The notes beneath the pieces were generated by a model. The model was not told the DNA's origin. It was given only the letters and a program-made list of their open reading frames with translations, and did no database searches. A DNA stretch of 5,380 nt from an uncultured Chthonomonas sp. GTDB lineage: Bacteria; Armatimonadota; Chthonomonadetes; Chthonomonadales; CAJBBX01. Made by a program: the position numbers and the translations under genes. The DNA is taken from positions 1 through 5,380 of the forward strand of contig CAISOI010000330.1 in the NCBI GenBank assembly GCA_903886985.1, given 5' to 3'. Of the stretch, positions 1 to 5,380 are shown piece by piece (position 1 is the stretch's first letter; each line of letters starts with the position of its first letter).

Positions 1-156
1 ACGGCAACATTTGGCTACAAGCGGCGGGTAAACGAAAGACTGATTCTCACGGCTGCATTTAGTGAAAACGGCGACTACCACGCGTACACCATACCTACTT
101 TAGGAAACATCGGCCCAGATTTCACAACTACCGTCGGTTTTGAATGGCGACACTAA
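1..156 (+). CDS. C-terminal end of a probable outer-membrane beta-barrel protein (partial, DUF3187-like)
   Basis: Frame 1 is open from the first base and stops at TAA 154-156, giving the last 51 residues of a protein whose start lies outside the window. The tail alternates polar and hydrophobic or aromatic residues (RLILTAAFSENG, then PDFTTTVGFEWRH). This fits closing beta-strands of an outer-membrane barrel, which usually end near an aromatic residue. The FSEN...PDFT...G.EWR pattern reminds me of the C-terminus of DUF3187 proteins, a barrel family of unknown function; that match is from memory. The stop overlaps the likely start of the next gene, so the two are probably co-translated. Other barrel families, such as MetA-pathway-like transporters, remain possible because so little of the protein is visible. 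Confidence 0.6.
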   Translation, partial: TATFGYKRRVNERLILTAAFSENGDYHAYTIPTLGNIGPDFTTTVGFEWRH

Positions 157-908
157 TGACCTATTTTTCTAGCACACTTACAAAAGGTAATCTATTTCTG
201 ATCTTTGCCCTTCTATCTTGCAGCATATCCCCAACATGTGCGTTCGCGATCGAGGATAAGGATGTTGGTCAGAAGCCGCCGAAAAATGCAATTGTACTAT
301 TTGACGGAAAAGAAGAGTCCGCCTGGGAGCATAGCCCGACAAAGCAAGCACAGTGGAAAATAGAAGATGGTGCAATGGTTGTAACGCCAAAAACTGGAAA
401 TCTATTCACGCACTCCAAATTCGAAAACTTCCGACTACATCTCGAATTCGCATTGGCAGACATGCCAACGGCGACTGGCCAAAACAAATCGAACAGTGGC
501 GTCAAGTTGTATAACATCTATGAAATCCAGATACTGGATTCCAATAATAATCCCACCTACCATGGTGGAGGATGTGGATCCATTTATCGCCAAAAGGACC
601 CGGACAAGAATGTTTGTCGTAAACCCGGTGAATGGCAATCATACGACATCACGTTCTTTGGTCCGGCTTTTGACAATCAAAAAGTTCTATTAGAACACCC
701 TCGCGTCACTCTTGTTTGGAATGGTGTCAAAGTCCACAACAATATTGAGGTTATTCGAGCTACAAGCTCCAATTCCGACGTAATTCCGTTCATAACGTCG
801 GGGCAGATCATGCTACAGGACCACGGCGCACCCGTAAAATTCAGAAACATTTGGATTGTCCCGCTAAAACGTCCTGCCCCAACCTTGGAAATAAATGATC
901 CGAAATAG
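156..908 (+). CDS. secreted DUF1080 (3-keto-disaccharide hydrolase-type) protein
   Basis: This is a DUF1080 domain protein (concanavalin-like jelly-roll fold). Some members act on 3-keto-glycosides; many have no known substrate. Counting from an upstream ATG at 144, the family landmarks are LFDGK (52-56), WKIEDGAM (71-78), NSGVKL (117-122), YEIQILDS (126-133), RKPGEWQSYDI (159-169), and the closing LQDHG...VKFRNIWIVPL (224-241). One domain fills the protein, a normal single-domain length. The N-terminus has a Lys followed by a hydrophobic stretch (about 16-35), so it is exported. Cleavage after AFA (33-35) fits signal peptidase I; LLSC (23-26) is a weaker lipobox candidate, so a lipoprotein is possible. 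I chose the ATG at 156 because it overlaps the upstream stop as TAATG; the ATG at 144 gives 254 residues and a 13-bp overlap. Neither start has a clear ribosome binding site, which fits translational coupling. The substrate cannot be told from sequence. Confidence 0.9.
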   Translation: MTYFSSTLTKGNLFLIFALLSCSISPTCAFAIEDKDVGQKPPKNAIVLFDGKEESAWEHSPTKQAQWKIEDGAMVVTPKTGNLFTHSKFENFRLHLEFALADMPTATGQNKSNSGVKLYNIYEIQILDSNNNPTYHGGGCGSIYRQKDPDKNVCRKPGEWQSYDITFFGPAFDNQKVLLEHPRVTLVWNGVKVHNNIEVIRATSSNSDVIPFITSGQIMLQDHGAPVKFRNIWIVPLKRPAPTLEINDPK

Positions 909-969
909 TTTTCGCGACGCAACACTTTTCCGCCAATCTTACCGTCTTGTAAGTAGATCACTTCATATC

Positions 970-973
970 GGAG
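970..973 (+). promoter_or_regulatory. ribosome binding site of dnaN
   Basis: GGAG lies six bases before the ATG at 980. It supports this start even though the protein then carries about eleven residues before the usual clamp N-terminus, and the codon where most clamps start (residue 12) is TTA, not a start codon. Confidence 0.65.
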
Positions 974-979
974 ACCAAG

Positions 980-2152
980 ATGGAAACAACCCTTGTTGAT
1001 ACCCAATCGAGTTTAAAAGCAGTCGTTTCAAGAAAAGACCTTTTCGAAGGAGTGGGCACAGTTGGTCATGCAGTCTCTGGCCGAACATCTCTGCCTATCC
1101 TTAACCATATTTTGATAAAAAGCACGGAGAACAGCCTCTACTTAATGGCTTCAGATTCTGAGCTAACAATCGCCCTTTCGATCCCAGCCACAATTGAAGA
1201 ACCGGGAACACTCACTGCTCCCGCCAAACTTATTACAGAATTGCTTGGAACCCTTCCTGAGAGCAGTGTTGCCCTGTCGGTGGATCGAAGTCATGCTGTT
1301 AGGGTTCATTGCGATAAATCTGACTATAAGATTTTAGGGCTTCCAGCAATCGAATATCCAAAGAAACCCGAAGTTCCCGATGATACTACCTTTAAGATAG
1401 GTCAACGGATACTGCGGGACATGATCCGACAGACGATTTTTGCAGTCTCCCCAGACGAAGCCCGGGCTATCTTGACTGGTATCTTTTTTGTCTTTGATGG
1501 CGTGAAGCTAACGTGTGTTGCGACAGATACTCACCGACTTGCGGTACGCTCTGCGGACGTTTCCGACGGCATCGGAGCAAAACAAGTAATCGTTCCATCC
1601 CGAGCAATGAACGAGCTTCAGCGAATTCTAGTTGATGCTCCGGGCGATGTTGTCGTTCGAATCTCCGATAATCAGATTCTGTTTGAAACACCTGCTTCGG
1701 AACACAACAGCAGCATAACGCTTATCTCAAACTTGATTCAAGGTACCTATCCGAACTATCACCGCGTCATCCCCACCGGTTACACGCGAAAGATCACGCT
1801 TCAAACGGCACCATTCCAGAAGGCTGTTCGCCGAGCTGCTATCGTCGCCAGAAATAATGCACACCGAATTATACTAAGATCAAACGAAGATAAATTGACA
1901 ATCACAGCTGAATCAAGCATGGAAGGTGCGGCTTATGAAGAGGTCGATTTCATTCGAGAAGGTGAAGACGTCGAAATTGCATTTAACGCCAAATACATGT
2001 TGGATGTGCTTGGGACTATTCTCGAGGAAGGCATCATCTTTGAATTGACTGATTCTCTGAAACCCGGCATCGTCCGACCAGTTCGGTCAGAAGATGCGGA
2101 TTCTACTATGGGTGAGTTCCTCTGCATTTTAATGCCAATGCAGATTATGTAA
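980..2152 (+). CDS. dnaN: DNA polymerase III beta subunit (sliding clamp)
   Basis: This is the ring-shaped homodimeric clamp that tethers the replicative polymerase to DNA and is loaded by the clamp loader. The three clamp domains run at about 12-130, 140-265 and 270-390. Visible hallmarks are LKAVVSRKDLFEGV (12-25), RTSLPIL (35-41), ATDTHRLAV (181-189), GTYPNYHRVIP (255-265), EIAFNAKYMLDVL (332-344) and the C-terminal ILMPMQIM (383-390). L187, P258, V263 and the MPM segment match the hydrophobic pocket that binds clamp-interacting peptides in E. coli DnaN, so the pocket looks intact. At 390 residues it is slightly long: it has an 11-residue N-terminal extension (METTLVDTQSS) and a short loop (about 369-379) before the last strand. 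It sits between a DUF1080 gene and a sugar ABC ATPase, not beside dnaA or recF. A terminator follows closely. No convincing promoter was seen in the 71-bp gap upstream, so read-through from the DUF1080 gene is possible. Confidence 0.97.
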   Translation: METTLVDTQSSLKAVVSRKDLFEGVGTVGHAVSGRTSLPILNHILIKSTENSLYLMASDSELTIALSIPATIEEPGTLTAPAKLITELLGTLPESSVALSVDRSHAVRVHCDKSDYKILGLPAIEYPKKPEVPDDTTFKIGQRILRDMIRQTIFAVSPDEARAILTGIFFVFDGVKLTCVATDTHRLAVRSADVSDGIGAKQVIVPSRAMNELQRILVDAPGDVVVRISDNQILFETPASEHNSSITLISNLIQGTYPNYHRVIPTGYTRKITLQTAPFQKAVRRAAIVARNNAHRIILRSNEDKLTITAESSMEGAAYEEVDFIREGEDVEIAFNAKYMLDVLGTILEEGIIFELTDSLKPGIVRPVRSEDADSTMGEFLCILMPMQIM

Positions 2153-2174
2153 CTTGCATACTACTGTAAACTCG

Positions 2175-2208
2175 ATTGCCCCTGAAATTTTCAGGGGCAA
2201 TTTCGTTA
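2175..2208 (+). terminator. intrinsic terminator of dnaN
   Basis: A perfect 12-bp stem runs from 2175-2186 (ATTGCCCCTGAA) to 2190-2201 (TTCAGGGGCAAT) with a three-base loop. A T-rich tail (TTTCGTT, from 2201) follows. It starts 23 bases after the dnaN stop and ends before the promoter of the next gene, so it separates the two transcription units. The stem is symmetric, but the strand-specific T tail is short and broken by CG, so efficiency may be moderate. Confidence 0.85.
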
Positions 2209-2233
2209 GATTTCAAATCATTTCATACTATCG

Positions 2234-2262
2234 TTGACGTCTTTGATTGGCTCTGTTAAAAT
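2234..2262 (+). promoter_or_regulatory. sigma70-type promoter of the sugar ABC ATPase gene
   Basis: A -35 box TTGACG (2234-2239) is followed by a 17-bp spacer and a -10 box TAAAAT (2257-2262). Each box differs from consensus by one base and the spacing is optimal. Transcription would start near 2269, leaving a leader of about 40 bases before the GTG start. The element lies just after the dnaN terminator, which supports an independent unit. No operator was identified. Confidence 0.7.
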
Positions 2263-2297
2263 GATCAACATTAGGAATAGTCCTCAGAAGCTACATT

Positions 2298-2302
2298 AGG
2301 AG
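2298..2302 (+). promoter_or_regulatory. ribosome binding site fixing the GTG start
   Basis: AGGAG lies eight bases before GTG at 2311. It decides for the GTG start, because the only nearby ATG (2306) is in another frame and stops after seven codons. Confidence 0.75.
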
Positions 2303-2310
2303 AATATGCC

Positions 2311-3825
2311 GTGTCCGGTACCGCATTAGCCAGCCCGCCTCTAGCACTTGAGATGCGCAACATAGTCAAAACTTATCCCGGTGTCAAGGCTTTAGAGGGT
2401 GTAAGTCTTCAAGTAGCACCTGGAGAAATCCACGCTCTGCTTGGGGAAAACGGCGCAGGCAAATCGACTCTCATGAAGATTCTCGCGGGAGCCCAGCCCA
2501 AAGACTCCGGCGATATTCTGATTGATGGACAGACGGTTCTCATTGATTCTCCGCAGAAAGCGATGGACCTCGGTGTGTCCATCATCTACCAAGAATTCAA
2601 TCTTGTGCCTTACTTGAACGTCGCTGAAAACATCTATCTGGGGCGCGAACCGCGGGCGGCTATTCCAGGGTTTGTCGATTTCAACACGATGTACAAGGAT
2701 GCCCAGCAGATAATTGACAAACTCGGTGTCAAGATTGACGTCAAGACGCCCGTGAATCGCCTCTCCGTTGCGCAGCAACAGATGGTTGAAATTGGCAAGG
2801 CCACATCCCGCAAAAGCAAGATCATTGTCATGGATGAACCTTCTGCGACTCTTACGGATCACGAGTTGGTCGCTTTGTTCGCACTTATGCGACAGTTAAA
2901 ATCTGAAGGTGTCGCCATCGTTTATATCTCCCACCGCATGGAAGAGATATTCGAAGTCTGCGACCGCGTAACGATTATGAGAGACGGAAAGTGGATCGCA
3001 ACGGAAAATATTGGATCACTAACCCGTGAAGGCATTATCAAACTGATGGTCGGTCGTGAGCTTACTCAAATGATTCCTAAAGTGGCAGCAGACATCGGCG
3101 ATGTTGCTTTGGAAGTTAAGAACATTTCCCGGAAGGGCGCACTGAAGAATGTAAGCATTTCGGTGAAAAAAGGCGAGGTACTTGGTATTGCAGGACTTGT
3201 AGGCGCTGGTCGTACAGAACTGGCCCGCGTAATTTTTGGAGCCGATCCGTTTGACTCAGGCGAGATACTGCTCTTTGGCAAACCCGTAAAGATTAAGTCA
3301 CCCCAGGACGCCATCAAGTTAGGCATCGGGCTTGTTACCGAAGATCGCAAGCAACAAGGGTTGGTTCTAGGCATGGCAGTGAGAGAGAACATCAGTCTCG
3401 CTAATCTTGATGCCCTTTCGAAGTTCAACTTCATCATGAGCGCCAAGGAAAAAGAAGTCTCCAACAAATTTGTTGGAGAACTGCGAGTAAAGACTCCTAC
3501 AATTGAACAGACGGTACAGAATCTATCTGGCGGTAACCAGCAGAAAGTTGTTCTTGCCAAATGGCTTTTCACCGACAGCAAGGTGTTAATATTTGATGAA
3601 CCGACGCGCGGGATCGATGTTGGTGCTAAAACCGAAATTTATCAACTCATGAACGAATTGGCAAAAACGGGCGCAGCAATTATCATGATCTCTTCCGAGC
3701 TACCCGAGGTCCTCGGCATGAGTGATCGAATAATGGTGATGCATGAAGGTCGTATAACAGGCGAGCTTTCGCGAGCCGAAGCGACCCAAGAGAAGATCAT
3801 GCATCTTGCGACCGGGGGACAATAG
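2311..3825 (+). CDS. sugar ABC transporter ATP-binding protein, RbsA/MglA/XylG type (CUT2 family)
   Basis: This is the double-ABC ATPase that powers CUT2-type monosaccharide importers (ribose, galactose, xylose and similar) at the cytoplasmic face of the inner membrane. The N-terminal half has Walker A GENGAGKST (45-53), Q-loop Q94, signature LSVAQQQ (151-157), Walker B IIVMDEP (171-177) and switch His208. The C-terminal half is degenerate, as usual in this family. Its Walker A is GLVGAGRTE (295-303), lacking the Lys-Ser pair, and the switch His is replaced by Ser in MISSELPE. It keeps LSGGNQQ (405-411) and Walker B VLIFDEPTRGID (425-436). At 504 residues it has the normal full length. It starts with GTG, supported by an AGGAG site and its own sigma70 promoter. 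Oddly, no permease or sugar-binding protein follows: the next gene is convergent, 14 bp away. The substrate cannot be assigned from the ATPase alone. Confidence 0.95.
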   Translation: MSGTALASPPLALEMRNIVKTYPGVKALEGVSLQVAPGEIHALLGENGAGKSTLMKILAGAQPKDSGDILIDGQTVLIDSPQKAMDLGVSIIYQEFNLVPYLNVAENIYLGREPRAAIPGFVDFNTMYKDAQQIIDKLGVKIDVKTPVNRLSVAQQQMVEIGKATSRKSKIIVMDEPSATLTDHELVALFALMRQLKSEGVAIVYISHRMEEIFEVCDRVTIMRDGKWIATENIGSLTREGIIKLMVGRELTQMIPKVAADIGDVALEVKNISRKGALKNVSISVKKGEVLGIAGLVGAGRTELARVIFGADPFDSGEILLFGKPVKIKSPQDAIKLGIGLVTEDRKQQGLVLGMAVRENISLANLDALSKFNFIMSAKEKEVSNKFVGELRVKTPTIEQTVQNLSGGNQQKVVLAKWLFTDSKVLIFDEPTRGIDVGAKTEIYQLMNELAKTGAAIIMISSELPEVLGMSDRIMVMHEGRITGELSRAEATQEKIMHLATGGQ

Positions 3826-3839
3826 GTTGGATTGCGCGG

Positions 3840-4064
3840 TTATCTGCCGAATGAGCCCGGTTGCTGATATCCGCCTTCATAGTGTTCTTCGGGCTCAACT
3901 GTATCCATTTGGTCTGCTGGTTGTTTGAAAAAAAATCGCGCGGAATTGGAATCTGTCATACAAACAGATACCAATTCCCAGCCCCGATCACCTTCCACAT
4001 TTAGTTTCGATTCCGCCACAGATAGATCGCGTAACAACAGCGAGTGATAGCGCCACTTTTTCAT
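3840..4064 (-). CDS. small DUF4177-like protein
   Basis: This is a 74-residue protein of unknown function. It begins MKKWRYHSLLL, continues with an Asn-Val-Glu-Gly then GWELVSV motif (about 28-35) and ends the core with FFFKQP (48-53). The order Trp-Tyr start, then GWELV, then F-K-P is the signature of DUF4177, a small alpha/beta domain found in many bacteria without a known role. A polar tail rich in Glu, Gly and Gln (54-74) follows and is not part of the core. There is no signal peptide, so it is probably cytoplasmic. The ATG is preceded by GGAGGA with six bases between. It lies 36 bp after the stop of the 416-residue gene on the same strand, so the two probably form an operon. The gene converges on the sugar ATPase gene and contains a terminator-like hairpin in its middle. 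Confidence 0.75.
   Translation of the reverse strand: MKKWRYHSLLLRDLSVAESKLNVEGDRGWELVSVCMTDSNSARFFFKQPADQMDTVEPEEHYEGGYQQPGSFGR
3928..3978 (-). terminator. terminator-like hairpin with a T8 run inside the DUF4177-like gene
   Basis: On the minus strand, an arm at 3978-3964 (GGAATTGG, T, ATCTGT) pairs with an arm at 3956-3942 (ACAGAT, T, CCAATTCC). This gives 14 paired bases, one mismatch and a seven-base loop. Six bases later comes a run of eight T (3935-3928). The shape resembles an intrinsic terminator, but the stem is AT-rich, the T run is offset, and the whole element is coding sequence (residues about 29-50, including the three Phe). It may be chance from the WELV and FFF codons, or a real attenuating or slippage site. 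Confidence 0.3.
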
Positions 4065-4070
4065 TAAAAA

Positions 4071-4076
4071 TCCTCC
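4071..4076 (-). promoter_or_regulatory. ribosome binding site of the DUF4177-like gene
   Basis: On the minus strand GGAGGA lies six bases before the ATG at 4064. It is the best ribosome binding site in the window and supports this short gene as real. Confidence 0.75.
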
Positions 4077-4100
4077 ATTGGAATTCTTTGGTTCTAGCTA

Positions 4101-5351
4101 CTAACGGTCAGTCACCTTCAGGTAATCGTCAAACTGTGATCTTAGATGTGCAAAAGCTGTCCTTACAGAATCAACTATGCACTGCTCATCGGTTCGGATA
4201 CGCGGCTTTCCGCGAATTGTTTCCATTCGCGCAACAGTTCCGCCTTCGGCGATATCTCGCCAAATAATCCTGTTGTCTTTTAGGGAATATAGCAGTCCAT
4301 CTACAGTTGTATCGACCCTGATTGTCTTAATCAAAAGCGATTCTTCTCCAACACCCAGTTCTTTCTCTCCATCAACGGACTCAACATTTGTAACGAATAG
4401 AAAGTCTACACCAAGTCTCTCGCACTCAGCGTGGAGCGCATTAAGTTGGATCATCTCTTTGTATTTAAGGACGGGTAAAGGATGATTTTGGTTGCTTATT
4501 GATATTCTGTTAGGTTCCCTCACTACTATGGATAATGGTCCAACTTCCGGCTGAAAGAGAATGTCTGCCTGACGGTATAACGATGGTACATTCACTTGGA
4601 GCTTTGAGGTGTCGCCCATTTTGCCAACCACCATTTCAACCAATTCAGGCATAAATGTAGGCACTATTGCAAATTTAGCCTCTGTAGCAGTAATGCTGGA
4701 AGTGCCCTTTCGGAGACAGGCAATCAATCTGGTTGAGATAGTGCTGGCAAGAGAATCAACTAATTGCGCATCAGTCAGGCTATATCCTTTTCCGATCCAG
4801 CGCTTGCTCGCCGTAGCCACACCTGTGGCGTACAGCAATTGGGATGACTTTCCGGCTCGTAAGACTTGCGTGGAAACACGCCCCCACATCTTCCTCTCAA
4901 ATCCATTAACCATCCCAAATCTGTCTAGGTCGGTTTTCAAGACAGCGTCCATCTCCTTCGGTGTGATAAATGACGCCCCGTTGTCGACGTCTATATGATA
5001 AACCACCGCTATATTAGACCGCAGTCGTGCGTCTAGAGATTTAGCGAGTTTCTGTTGTAAGTTCGCGAGATCTAAACTCTCTCTGGCTACACTCTGCACT
5101 GTTGTATGTTTTTTGGCTGGTGGTGCCGGCGGAATGGCGGGTACTGAAATAGTGATGAAGGGCATAGTAATCTTCTGAATGTATGCCAGAGGAAGCGAGG
5201 CTTTATCCGTTGCCTGCGATTGTACTGCGTGGGGCCCCACCACTAGGCCGGTTAGAATTGCTAACCAAAACAGATACCATTTGGCGGAAAGGTACGGATT
5301 GATCCGATTTTGATTGACAGTGTCTGAACTCACCCTGTATACTCTATCCAA
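4101..5351 (-). CDS. unrecognised exported or membrane-anchored protein, 416 residues
   Basis: I do not recognise this family with confidence. After a polar start comes a hydrophobic segment (about 25-43, WYLFWLAILTGLVVGP), then SQA (45-47) as a possible signal peptidase site. A proline-rich linker (PAIPPAPPA, 71-79) follows. Two soluble alpha/beta-looking parts come next, at about 100-215 and 225-412. The second opens with KFAIVP (226-231) and later has ERLGVDFLFV (311-320), then VDTTVDGLLYSLKDNRIIWRD (346-366). This layout recalls periplasmic CsgG/LpoB-like or DUF799-like lipoproteins, where a 'does it exist at this locus, is it built from this strand' pattern repeats; that is a weak inference, and no lipobox Cys is seen. 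The start is uncertain: TTG at 5351 has poor upstream pairing, and an in-frame GTG at 5333 would give 410 residues. An in-frame TGA lies upstream at 5370-5372. The gene ends in two in-frame TAG codons and is followed 36 bp later by the DUF4177-like gene. Confidence 0.75.
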   Translation of the reverse strand: MDRVYRVSSDTVNQNRINPYLSAKWYLFWLAILTGLVVGPHAVQSQATDKASLPLAYIQKITMPFITISVPAIPPAPPAKKHTTVQSVARESLDLANLQQKLAKSLDARLRSNIAVVYHIDVDNGASFITPKEMDAVLKTDLDRFGMVNGFERKMWGRVSTQVLRAGKSSQLLYATGVATASKRWIGKGYSLTDAQLVDSLASTISTRLIACLRKGTSSITATEAKFAIVPTFMPELVEMVVGKMGDTSKLQVNVPSLYRQADILFQPEVGPLSIVVREPNRISISNQNHPLPVLKYKEMIQLNALHAECERLGVDFLFVTNVESVDGEKELGVGEESLLIKTIRVDTTVDGLLYSLKDNRIIWRDIAEGGTVARMETIRGKPRIRTDEQCIVDSVRTAFAHLRSQFDDYLKVTDR

Positions 5352-5380
5352 TCGATTTACCCAGCCTAATCAGGTTAGAT

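Noticed and set aside
909..979. A promoter or terminator between the DUF1080 gene and dnaN
   Set aside because: Only weak 5-bp stems (for example CTTAC / GTAAG at 938-953) and no well-spaced -35/-10 pair were seen.
909..2310. A replication origin near dnaN
   Set aside because: No cluster of DnaA boxes or AT-rich unwinding region was noticed in the short gaps around the gene.
2392..2862. A 156-codon open frame on the minus strand
   Set aside because: It lies wholly opposite the N-terminal ATPase half with Walker motifs; a shadow frame.
3066..3581. A 171-codon open frame on the minus strand
   Set aside because: It is antisense to the conserved sugar ATPase, its protein looks like no domain, and the ATPase motifs explain the conservation of this stretch.
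4064..4078. A four-codon upstream frame (ATG GAG GAT TTT TAA) whose stop overlaps the start of the DUF4177-like gene
   Set aside because: It contains the ribosome binding site of the gene itself and has none of its own, so it is most likely accidental.
4609..4998. A 129-codon open frame on the plus strand
   Set aside because: It is opposite the 416-residue gene and shows no ribosome binding site or recognisable domain.
5229..5266. A 12-bp palindrome (GTGGGGCCCCAC, 5229-5240) and a 6-bp stem (GGTTAG / CTAACC, 5250-5266)
   Set aside because: Both are inside the codons of the hydrophobic N-terminal segment, have no T tract, and could arise by chance; no functional reading is supported.

Overview
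The window looks like ordinary chromosomal DNA from a free-living diderm bacterium with a roughly balanced base composition. A C-terminal piece of a probable outer-membrane beta-barrel points to an outer membrane. A secreted DUF1080 (3-keto-disaccharide hydrolase-type) protein is typical of Planctomycetota, Verrucomicrobiota, Armatimonadota and Bacteroidota. The beta clamp has an RTSLPIL dimer-region motif and ends in LMPMQIM, which to me is closest to Armatimonadota-like clamps. That placement is an impression from memory, not a search result.

Layout. Positions 1-156 (+) hold the end of a beta-barrel gene. Its stop overlaps the likely start of the DUF1080 gene (156-908, +) as TAATG. A 71-bp gap follows, then dnaN (980-2152, +), closed by a clear intrinsic terminator at 2175-2208. 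A near-consensus sigma70 promoter (2234-2262) and a good ribosome binding site then drive a GTG-started sugar ABC importer ATPase of the RbsA/MglA type (2311-3825, +). Only 14 bp later the gene direction flips. The minus strand carries a two-gene unit: an unrecognised 416-residue exported or membrane-anchored protein (5351-4101), then 36 bp, then a small DUF4177-like protein (4064-3840).

How the genes relate. The first two genes are probably translated together at the cell envelope, and the DUF1080 protein may act on sugars or glycans outside the cytoplasm. dnaN lacks its classical dnaA, recF and gyrB neighbours here. The ABC ATPase has no permease or sugar-binding protein beside it, so its partners must lie elsewhere if it works as an importer. 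The minus-strand pair is the least explained part. Its small gene contains a long imperfect inverted repeat followed by a run of eight T on the coding strand, which resembles an intrinsic terminator placed inside a reading frame.

I found no tRNA, rRNA, CRISPR array, insertion sequence or recognisable origin. No strongly novel system is evident. The items most worth a second look are the unknown 416-residue protein with its DUF4177-like partner, the intragenic terminator-like hairpin, and the orphan sugar ATPase.
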